This document shows positions 6,907 through 12,254 of a stretch of DNA of 12,254 nt, piece by piece. Source of the DNA: Vulcanimicrobiota bacterium (lineage in GTDB: Bacteria; Vulcanimicrobiota; Vulcanimicrobiia; Vulcanimicrobiales; Vulcanimicrobiaceae); contig JABEUW010000185.1 of the NCBI GenBank assembly GCA_013043945.1, positions 1 to 12,254 on the forward strand, written 5' to 3'. Made by a program: the position numbers and the translations under genes. The notes under the pieces are model-generated. The model saw nothing but the letters and a program-made list of their open reading frames with translations. It was not told the origin of the DNA and made no database searches. Positions within the stretch are counted from its first letter, which is position 1. The number at the start of each line of letters is the position of its first letter.

Positions 6907-8021
6907 CTTTCCTGGCTATTCGGCACGCTCGTATCGCTCCCCGCCAACAGGCGAGCGCGTTCGTCCTGGAGCAGCGCATCGACGAGCCGATCCATATCGC
7001 CGTCGAGGACGCTGCGGAGATTCCCGAAGTTTTCATTGACGCGGTGGTCGGTAATGCGATCCTGCGGGTAGTTATAGGTCCGAATTTTTTCGGAGCGATC
7101 GCCGGTGCCGACCTGACTGCGACGGATCGAGCCGAGCTCTTCTTCTTGCTCGCGGCGCTTGCGCTCGTAGAGCGTCGAGCGGAGCATCTGCATCGCTTTC
7201 TCGCGATTCTGAATCTGCGAACGCTCTTGCTGCGAGGCGACCACCACCCCCGTCGGCACGTGCGTGATCCGAATCGCCGATTCGGTCTTATTGACGTACT
7301 GACCACCGGCACCGCTGGATTTATAGGTGTCGATCTGCAGGTCGGAGGGGCGGATTTCGACGGTCACGTCGTCATCGATCTGCGGCAGCACGGCGACCGT
7401 CGCGGTCGAGGTGTGAACGCGCCCCTGGCTCTCGGTCTGCGGCACGCGCTGCACGCGATGCACGCCCGATTCGTATTTGAAGCGGCGATACGCACCCGCG
7501 CCCTTGATCGAGAACACGATCTCTTTGTAGCCGCCAGCCTCGCTAGGACTCTCGGAGAGCAGCTCCACCTTCATGCGGTGCGATTCGGCGTAGCGCATAT
7601 ACATGCGCGCGAGATCGCCGGCGAAGATCGCGGCCTCATCGCCGCCCGCACCACCGCGAATCTCGATGAAGACGTCGCGGTCGTCGTCGGGATCGCGCGG
7701 GAGCATCAGTTCTTGTAACGTCATTTCGAGTTCGCCGAGCTGCCCGCGGAGCGAATCGATCTCCTCATCGGCGAGCGCACGCAACTCCGGCTCGCCGGCG
7801 GAGCGGGCGAGCGACTCGGCATCGCGCAGTTCGTTCTCTATTCGCTCGCGTTGACGGAAGGCAGCGACGGTGGGCTCCAAGGTCGCCCGTTCCTTCGAGA
7901 GCGCGGCGAAGCGCGCTTGATCGAAGGCGCCGCTCGGGTTCCCCAGCTCGCGTTCGATCTCGTCGAAACGTCGCGCTGCAGAGCGCAGACGTTCGATCAT
8001 TGCGTGGTTGAGTTCGGCCAT
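6903..8021 (-). CDS. prfA: Peptide chain release factor 1
   Basis: This 372-residue protein ends translation at UAA and UAG codons. The stop-codon reading motif PxT is present as PQT (194-196) inside HRVQRVPQTESQGRVHTS. It is the RF1 form, not the SPF of RF2. The GGQ peptide-release motif is GAGGQYVNKTES, with Q241 as the glutamine that PrmC, encoded next door, would methylate. IRGGAGGDEA (121-130) and YNYPQDRITDHR (316-327) are further family signatures. The first 110 residues form the charged coiled helical domain 1. The start is uncertain: ATG at 8021 gives MAELNHAMIERL and ATG at 8000 gives MIERL. Neither has a Shine-Dalgarno site, and the first lies just 3 bases after a terminator U-tract. 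It leads the long gene run prfA-prmC-pyrG. Confidence 0.96.
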   Translation of the reverse strand: MAELNHAMIERLRSAARRFDEIERELGNPSGAFDQARFAALSKERATLEPTVAAFRQRERIENELRDAESLARSAGEPELRALADEEIDSLRGQLGELEMTLQELMLPRDPDDDRDVFIEIRGGAGGDEAAIFAGDLARMYMRYAESHRMKVELLSESPSEAGGYKEIVFSIKGAGAYRRFKYESGVHRVQRVPQTESQGRVHTSTATVAVLPQIDDDVTVEIRPSDLQIDTYKSSGAGGQYVNKTESAIRITHVPTGVVVASQQERSQIQNREKAMQMLRSTLYERKRREQEEELGSIRRSQVGTGDRSEKIRTYNYPQDRITDHRVNENFGNLRSVLDGDMDRLVDALLQDERARLLAGSDTSVPNSQER

Positions 8022-8024
8022 CGT

Positions 8025-8058
8025 AAAAGCAAAAGCGAGCCGCGATAGCGGCTCGCTT
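8025..8058 (-). terminator. Intrinsic terminator of rpmE
   Basis: On the minus strand an 11 bp perfect stem (8058-8048 pairing with 8043-8033) closes a TATC loop and is followed by TTTTGCTTTT (8034-8025). It begins 17 bases after the rpmE stop. The run of T ends 3 bases before the first possible prfA ATG, so the terminator sits directly against the next gene. Confidence 0.88.
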
Positions 8059-8075
8059 GCGTTTCCCTTGCAGCG

Positions 8076-8348
8076 CTACGGCGTAGCGGCGGAGCTCTTC
8101 GACTCGCGCGCAGCTTTGCGCGCGGCGGCCTCGGCCTTCTTCTGTTCGGCAGCGGCAGCGCGCTGGTTGAATTTATCGACGCGTCCGGCGGTATCGATCA
8201 GCTTCTGCTGCCCCGTAAAGAGCGGATGACAAGCGGAGCAGATCTCGACGCTGATCTTCTGATGCGTCGAGCCGGTAGTAAACGTGCTCCCGCAGGCGCA
8301 ATGAACGAGCGCGTCGGGATACCAGGTGGGATGAATCTTAGGTTTCAC
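8076..8348 (-). CDS. rpmE: 50S ribosomal protein L31, zinc type
   Basis: This 90-residue protein is L31, a large-subunit protein that bridges the two ribosomal subunits. It opens with the family start (V/M)KPKIHPTWYPDALVHC and carries the four-cysteine zinc set: C17 and C19 in HCACGSTF, C37 and C40 in ICSACHPLFTG. It is therefore the zinc-binding form rather than the Cys-less form made under zinc starvation. The core ends near residue 62 with GRVDKFNQR. A 28-residue tail rich in Ala, Lys and Glu follows, longer than in the roughly 70-residue textbook protein. The start is GTG at 8348, chosen because it gives the conserved N-terminus. There is no properly spaced Shine-Dalgarno site, and the predicted promoter lies only 9 bases upstream. 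A strong terminator follows the gene, so it is probably monocistronic. Confidence 0.95.
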   Translation of the reverse strand: MKPKIHPTWYPDALVHCACGSTFTTGSTHQKISVEICSACHPLFTGQQKLIDTAGRVDKFNQRAAAAEQKKAEAAARKAARESKSSAATP

Positions 8349-8357
8349 AGCCCTCGT

Positions 8358-8366
8358 AGTATAGCA
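8358..8366 (-). promoter_or_regulatory. Extended -10 promoter of rpmE
   Basis: On the minus strand the sequence TGCTATACT is a near-perfect extended -10 element (TGn plus TATACT). The hexamer 17 bases further upstream is CTGAGG, so there is no real -35 box, which extended -10 promoters can do without. Only 9 bases separate TATACT from the rpmE GTG, so the transcript should begin at or within a few bases of the start codon. Confidence 0.55.
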
Positions 8367-8372
8367 GCCTAT

Positions 8373-8408
8373 GCAAGAGACCTCAGGGGCACCCCCGAGG
8401 TCTCTTGC
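8373..8408 (-). terminator. Long inverted repeat, likely 3' end of the sedolisin transcript
   Basis: The arms GCAAGAGACCTC and GAGGTCTCTTGC (12 bp, perfect) continue through one G-U wobble and three or four G-C pairs to a tiny loop, about 16 bp of stem. The wobble pairs only in minus-strand RNA (it is A-C on the other strand), so the minus transcript is the better folder. It lies 29 bases after the sedolisin stop. There is no T-tract on either side, so it is not a textbook intrinsic terminator and could instead stabilise the 3' end or bind a regulator. It ends 6 bases before the extended -10 element of rpmE. Confidence 0.55.
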
Positions 8409-8436
8409 CATCCCCTCCCCCAGAAGGGGAATGCTC

Positions 8437-10551
8437 CTAGTTGACTGGGGTCTTGGTGATCGCCGTGATCAGCCGCCCCGTCATCGGGACGCCGAGGCCG
8501 GTCACGAGATCGTACCCCGGGGTCGAGAAGCAGCAGCCGGTAATCGGTGCGAGGCTGCCGTTCTGGTTCGCCTGGTTCTCGCCGTACTGGACGTCGTAGA
8601 AGACCGATGCGTAATTCGCCGGTGCAGAGGCGATCTGGTAGAAGAGCGGCGCTGGGTTCCCTAGGCGGTAGCTGTAGGGCCCCGTCGAGCCGTTTCCGCA
8701 GGTCGCCGACTCCTTGCAAGCCTGCAGAACGAGCGCCCACTGCGCCGCCGCCTGAGGAGCGGCCATCGAAGTACCACCGACTGGGCCGATCGTGCCGCCA
8801 TAGGCGATATACTGCCCCATACCCTGGCCGGTAAGGAAGTCGGCATCCATCGCGATATCGGGGATGCCGCGGAAACCGCCGAGCTGCGGATTCCCGCCGG
8901 TGAGCGTGAGCCCAGCCTGCCAGGCTGGAGCTGGAATCAGCTCGGAGACTCCGCCGCCGGAGCCGATGTTGTTGCCAAAGGTTCCGTTACCGCCGAGCGT
9001 CGTCTGGTCGGCCCAGGCGGTGATCTGGCCGAGGAGATTGCCCGCACCGTCGACGGGGAGGTTCACGCCACCGACCGCGACGACGTTGGCATCGGTCGCC
9101 GGGTAGGAGACGCAGGGCGAGGTTGGATAGAGCCCCGCACTCGGTGCGGCGCAGGCGGCATTGCCGGTATCGCCGGAGGAGACGAAGACCGCGATGCCCT
9201 CCGCCGCGAGGGCGGCGAATTCACTGGGGCCGAGGCCGGTGCCGCGCGGCCCGACATAGGCCGTGCCGAAGTTCGCCTCACCGCCGCCGTAACTCAAGCT
9301 GAGCACGTCGGAGCGATTGTCACCGATCGCCTGCTGGATCTCGAAATCGGCGATGGAAATACCCTCGGCGTCACCGAGCGTTTCGCCGGCGGGGCAGCTC
9401 GTTACGCCGATGTTGGCGTTATCGACGATGCCCGTCCCTGCGTTGTAGCAGAACGAATAGTAAGCGAGATAGAAGTTCTCGTTCACGCCGGGAGCGAGGC
9501 TCGCGGTCGTCTCGGTATCGAGCTGCGCTTCGCCGTCCTCGAGATTGCAGGTTTGGAAGTTCGGAACGCCCGTTCCGCTACTCATGCAGGCTGCGAAGTT
9601 CGGGCTCGCCGGGGTTGTATCCGGCGGCGGCAGCGTGAAACCGGTCGCTGGAAATCCAGGGCCGTAAGGGAAGGTGCCAGGAACGTTGAGCGACGACGCC
9701 GGCTTCACGAAAGTCGGCGAAGTGGGGATCAGACTGACCGTCGCGACGCGCGTGTGAAACGCAGATCCGTAGTACGGAACGTCGGTTGGGTCGATCGGCC
9801 CGGTGCCGATGATGCCTAAACCGATGCCATTGCCGTAGAGCCCGGCATTATAGGCGCCGGTGAAATCGAAGGCGCGTGCGACCTGCTGCGGCGAGAGACC
9901 CGGCCCGAAGGACGCGGTCGACGGACGAATCAGGTAGTTGTGGACCTGCGATGCGATGGGCACGAGCGCGTTCAGTGCCGAGAGCGGAATGCTCGCATCG
10001 ACGTGCGGGGTTCCGATCGGCGCGATAAAGCGTTCTTTCCCGTACTGGTAGTAGCCGAACTTCACGCCGAGCGCGGCGGTGAACTGCGTGCTGCTGCCGA
10101 CGAGGGAGAGGACGAGATTCTGCGGCCACGAGCCGACACCGATGCCGTATTCCTGAAAATACGCGGCGACCTTCGCCTGATTAGCGGGCGCAGCTCCGTA
10201 GAGTTGCCCGATCTGCTGCGGCGTCAGGAAGTGGCGATAGTTTGGATTTCCCGGCGTACTCGCTTGTTGTGCGTACGCGACCAAACCGGCTTCGTTCTGC
10301 AATTGCGGCTGCGCCAACATTGCCAGCGCGACGGGTTTCGTGAGCGGCCCAACGTAGGTCGCCTGCTGCAGCATCCGTTGCCCCCAGCGAATCGACGAGG
10401 GGCCCGCCGAGCCAGTTGAGGGAGTATTGCCGCCGGTATTGGTGGTGGGGAGCGGCGAGCTGGCGCTGCCGCCGCCTCCACCGCACGCTGCGAGTAGGGA
10501 CGCCGCGACGAGTGCTGCGGCGGCCGATCGAATGCGCTGTATGCGGTACAT
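8437..10551 (-). CDS. Lipoprotein-type S53 serine-carboxyl peptidase (sedolisin/kumamolisin family)
   Basis: This 704-residue protein is a sedolisin, an endopeptidase family usually active at acid pH. Residues 1-22 are a lipoprotein signal peptide with lipobox LAAC, so C23 would be lipidated and the enzyme held at the outer face of a membrane. A Gly/Ser/Thr linker (24-53) leads to the activation propeptide (about 55-205) with its typical PGNPNYRHFLTPQQIGQLYG. The catalytic domain (about 215-704) has the E-xxx-D pair E341/D345 in GEAQLDTE, the oxyanion Asp D461 in SSGDTGN, and the nucleophile S595 in GGTSMAAP. Calcium ligands are likely at D653 (FYDV) and D681 (GYDLVTGLG). All key residues are present, so it should be active after propeptide removal. 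It starts one base into the upstream lipoprotein stop (TGATG) with a perfect GGAGGT site, so the two are co-translated. Confidence 0.95.
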   Translation of the reverse strand: MYRIQRIRSAAAALVAASLLAACGGGGGSASSPLPTTNTGGNTPSTGSAGPSSIRWGQRMLQQATYVGPLTKPVALAMLAQPQLQNEAGLVAYAQQASTPGNPNYRHFLTPQQIGQLYGAAPANQAKVAAYFQEYGIGVGSWPQNLVLSLVGSSTQFTAALGVKFGYYQYGKERFIAPIGTPHVDASIPLSALNALVPIASQVHNYLIRPSTASFGPGLSPQQVARAFDFTGAYNAGLYGNGIGLGIIGTGPIDPTDVPYYGSAFHTRVATVSLIPTSPTFVKPASSLNVPGTFPYGPGFPATGFTLPPPDTTPASPNFAACMSSGTGVPNFQTCNLEDGEAQLDTETTASLAPGVNENFYLAYYSFCYNAGTGIVDNANIGVTSCPAGETLGDAEGISIADFEIQQAIGDNRSDVLSLSYGGGEANFGTAYVGPRGTGLGPSEFAALAAEGIAVFVSSGDTGNAACAAPSAGLYPTSPCVSYPATDANVVAVGGVNLPVDGAGNLLGQITAWADQTTLGGNGTFGNNIGSGGGVSELIPAPAWQAGLTLTGGNPQLGGFRGIPDIAMDADFLTGQGMGQYIAYGGTIGPVGGTSMAAPQAAAQWALVLQACKESATCGNGSTGPYSYRLGNPAPLFYQIASAPANYASVFYDVQYGENQANQNGSLAPITGCCFSTPGYDLVTGLGVPMTGRLITAITKTPVN

Positions 10552-11927
10552 CAGCGGTTACCTCCGAAAAAGAGCGCGGGAGCGGAGCGCACGAGCATCT
10601 TGGCAAACGCCGTTCGAGCTTGCGCGCGTTCTCGTGCGATATGCATGCGGAAGTTCGTTCGATCGGCGGCAAAGAGCGCCGGTGCAATCGGAGCAATGCC
10701 GAGGCTCTTCGTGGAGCGCCCGCTGCTCTGAATCGCGGTTCCCGCTGTTTGCAGGGTAAGTGTCTGCGCGTACGTCTTCGTCAACTGCGGCGTTCCGACG
10801 TATGCGGCGAGCCCCGCCGAACCGGCGGTATCGTTCAGGTAATCATAGTAATAGGTCTGCACGTCATTCATCGCCACGCAGACCGGACCGAATCCCTGAG
10901 CGGTATAGGTCGTCGTCGTTGTCACTTCGTCGAGTCCGAAAATCGGGTCGATTTTGGTGATGACCTGCGCGATGGAGTTGCCGCTCGTTCCGAAGGAGCT
11001 CGGAACGGCGCAGGATGCCGGGAAACTCACCCCGGTGCTCACGGTGTCGCTCTCCTGGTAGAGTTTCGCCGAGGGCGAGAACCAGGCCGGGGGCGTCGCG
11101 ATGACGACCGGCAGGTTCGGTGCCGGCGTCCCGGTCGCCCCCGGCGAAGGCGTCGGCGTGGGATTCAAAACTGCAACCGATATCGTCCCGGCCGTCGGTG
11201 CCGTATAACTGACGATCGATGGATTCGGGGAACCGAGGAAATAGATATTCCACGCTCCCGAGCCGTCGGGATTGACAGTAAAGGACATTTTCGGAACCGA
11301 GCCGGTCGCGAAGGTATCGTTCTCGGTATAGCTACCGTCGGCGTTGGTCGTGCGCGCGATCGTCGCGCCGTCGGCATCGGTTTCGTTATAGCTTCCTGCG
11401 GGCGAATTCGTCCACGTCGCCCCAGCGCTCTCGGGAAGTTCATCGAGAATCTGCGGCGTCGTATAGGTCCAGGCATAACTATTCTTCGTGTCGTCGACGC
11501 TCTGTTGAGCGTTCAAGACGAAATTCGTGCCGTTACCGGCGCTTACCGTCGAATAGTACGAATCGCCGCTCGCCGTGCGCGTAGCGCTCGTGCCGACGGT
11601 GGTGGTACTCGAGTGGAAATCGGTTCCACCGCCGCCGAGCGGATTGGTGCTCGCCGTCACAACGACATTCTCGGAGATCTTCGTCGCGGTCGAGGTGTTC
11701 GGAAACGGACTTCCGACGGGATAGGTGTAAACGTCGTTCTCAATCGAGCTGCCGGAGAACGCGAAGGTGTCGCCGACCACCGCCGGACGAGCCGAGCTCG
11801 AAGTCGCCGGACTGCCGGGGCCGGTAGAGGGAGGGGTCGTCGGCAAGGCGGGGGCACCGCCTCCACCGCACGCCGCTAGAAGCGCCGCTGCAGCGACCGC
11901 TCCAAAAAGCATCGCAGGTATTTTCAC
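10551..11927 (-). CDS. Two-domain lipoprotein of unknown function, partner of the sedolisin
   Basis: This 458-residue protein has a lipoprotein signal peptide (1-19) with lipobox LAAC and C20, then Gly and a Pro/Ser/Thr linker to about residue 48. Two beta-rich regions follow, separated by a Pro/Thr linker (about 255-276, PTPTPSPGATGTPAP). The first (about 50-254) is rich in Thr, Ser, Asn and Gly and holds a short internal repeat of GSYxExD form. The second (about 277-400) has two cysteines in FPASCAVP and GPVCVAM, a possible disulfide. The last 40 residues change character: basic and helical, with RMHIARERAQARTAFAKML. I do not recognise a named family. The start is GTG at 11927, which supplies the Lys of the signal peptide; GGAGAGG lies 11 bases upstream, partly inside a small hairpin. 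Its stop overlaps the peptidase start, so a shared function is likely. Confidence 0.82.
   Translation of the reverse strand: MKIPAMLFGAVAAAALLAACGGGGAPALPTTPPSTGPGSPATSSSARPAVVGDTFAFSGSSIENDVYTYPVGSPFPNTSTATKISENVVVTASTNPLGGGGTDFHSSTTTVGTSATRTASGDSYYSTVSAGNGTNFVLNAQQSVDDTKNSYAWTYTTPQILDELPESAGATWTNSPAGSYNETDADGATIARTTNADGSYTENDTFATGSVPKMSFTVNPDGSGAWNIYFLGSPNPSIVSYTAPTAGTISVAVLNPTPTPSPGATGTPAPNLPVVIATPPAWFSPSAKLYQESDTVSTGVSFPASCAVPSSFGTSGNSIAQVITKIDPIFGLDEVTTTTTYTAQGFGPVCVAMNDVQTYYYDYLNDTAGSAGLAAYVGTPQLTKTYAQTLTLQTAGTAIQSSGRSTKSLGIAPIAPALFAADRTNFRMHIARERAQARTAFAKMLVRSAPALFFGGNR
10560..10565 (-). promoter_or_regulatory. Ribosome binding site of the sedolisin gene
   Basis: On the minus strand this is GGAGGT, a full Shine-Dalgarno match 8 bases before the ATG at 10551. 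It lies inside the last codons of the upstream lipoprotein gene and fixes the peptidase start. Confidence 0.85.
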
Positions 11928-11938
11928 AGAATCACAAA

Positions 11939-11951
11939 CCTCTCCAAGAGG
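11939..11951. promoter_or_regulatory. Palindrome carrying ribosome-site-like purine runs on both strands
   Basis: The palindrome CCTCTCCAAGAGG can form a 5 bp stem with a 3-base loop. On the minus strand it supplies the AGAGG upstream of the lipoprotein GTG (11 bases away). On the plus strand AAGAGGAG lies 6 bases before an ATG at 11960 that is in frame with the exported protein starting at 12041. Pairing within the stem would hide both sites. No confident -35/-10 pair was found in the 113 bp between the two divergent genes. Confidence 0.4.
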
Positions 11952-12040
11952 AGCAGCAAATGGGGTACGTTAAGTTCTTGTTATCCGGAGAGCCTTCGTC
12001 ATTCCTGCGACGCTTTACCCTTAGCATGCGTTTTTCGAGC

Positions 12041-12254
12041 ATGAATATGCGGTTTCGCTTCCAGCTTTCGGTCGCGGCCCTTGCGCTGCTCACCATCGCA
12101 GCCGCGCCCTGTCGGCTCGACGGTGCGAGAATCTTCGATAGCGGCTCCACGAACGTGCGGGGATTCACCATCGCGGTCCGCTCCGACGGTACGGGGTGGT
12201 GGCGCCCCTCAAGCCGCATGGGGCAACCCACGACGCCGGAACACACCTTCACGA
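12041..12254 (+). CDS. Exported hypothetical protein, N-terminal part (cut by window edge)
   Basis: The only plus-strand gene seen runs off the right edge after 71 residues. It starts MNMRFRFQLSVAALALLTIA, a Sec-type signal peptide with Arg residues before a hydrophobic core, cut likely after AAAP or nearby. There is a Cys at residue 24 (APCRLDG), but not in a good lipobox. The mature start contains ARIFDSGSTNVRGFTIAV, followed by a Trp pair (TGWW). I have the impression that short exported proteins with DSGSTN near the N-terminus are common in Eremiobacterota, but I could not check this. In-frame ATG codons at 12026 and 12047 are alternatives, and one at 11960 has the best Shine-Dalgarno site but would put 27 residues before this start. 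The base composition from 11960 to 12040 looks intergenic, so 12041 was preferred. Function unknown. Confidence 0.6.
   Translation, partial: MNMRFRFQLSVAALALLTIAAAPCRLDGARIFDSGSTNVRGFTIAVRSDGTGWWRPSSRMGQPTTPEHTFT

Noticed and set aside
10416..11879. Long plus-strand open frame of 487 codons
   Set aside because: It is Arg-rich with no recognisable domain and lies opposite the lipoprotein and the start of the sedolisin, both of which have signal peptides and proper starts. It is a GC-rich shadow.
11932..12252. Minus-strand open frame of 106 codons at the right edge
   Set aside because: It has no motif, ends inside the lipoprotein leader and lies opposite the signal peptide of the plus-strand exported protein, which is the better coding call.
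1..12254. CRISPR arrays, tRNA or rRNA genes, transposases, integrases and attachment-site repeats
   Set aside because: No regularly spaced direct repeats, no cloverleaf or CCA-end pattern, no 16S/23S-like stretch and no mobile-element protein motif was seen on either strand by eye.

Overview
This 12.25 kb window is GC-rich bacterial chromosome, densely coded, with ten complete genes on the minus strand and the start of one gene on the plus strand at the right edge. Three traits fit Candidatus Eremiobacterota (WPS-2): the high GC, lipoproteins whose lipobox Cys is followed by a run of Gly, and a large lipid-anchored sedolisin. Other deep-branching soil or acidophile phyla remain possible. The phylum call is inference from gene style, not from a marker alignment.

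Read in the direction of transcription (right to left), the first block is a pair of exported proteins. A Pro/Thr-rich lipoprotein (10551-11927) overlaps by one base a lipoprotein-type S53 serine-carboxyl peptidase (sedolisin/kumamolisin family, 8437-10551) that has a perfect GGAGGT ribosome site and a complete catalytic set. This block ends near a long inverted repeat at 8373-8408.

The second block is rpmE (ribosomal protein L31, zinc type), apparently read from its own extended -10 promoter so close to the GTG start that the mRNA may be leaderless. A strong intrinsic terminator follows it.

The third block is a long run of tightly packed genes, mostly overlapping or within 10 bp of each other: prfA (RF1), prmC (the methyltransferase that modifies the RF1 GGQ glutamine), pyrG (CTP synthase), a WaaE-like family 2 glycosyltransferase, a GT4-type glycosyltransferase, an exported copper-amine-oxidase-N-domain protein with Ig-like domains, a HIT-family hydrolase, and a small exported protein of unknown function. 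It therefore joins translation termination, nucleotide supply and cell-envelope work.

The fourth block is rpsU (S21) at the left edge, with a good sigma70-type promoter and a clear Shine-Dalgarno site of its own. At the right edge an exported hypothetical protein starts divergently and runs off the window. I found no tRNA, rRNA, CRISPR array, transposase or integrase, and no gene-free stretch longer than 300 bases. I did not find a clear novel defence or mobile system. The least ordinary parts are the coupled lipoprotein-sedolisin pair and the unusual gene-start signals at rpmE, prfA and the divergent pair at 11.9 kb.
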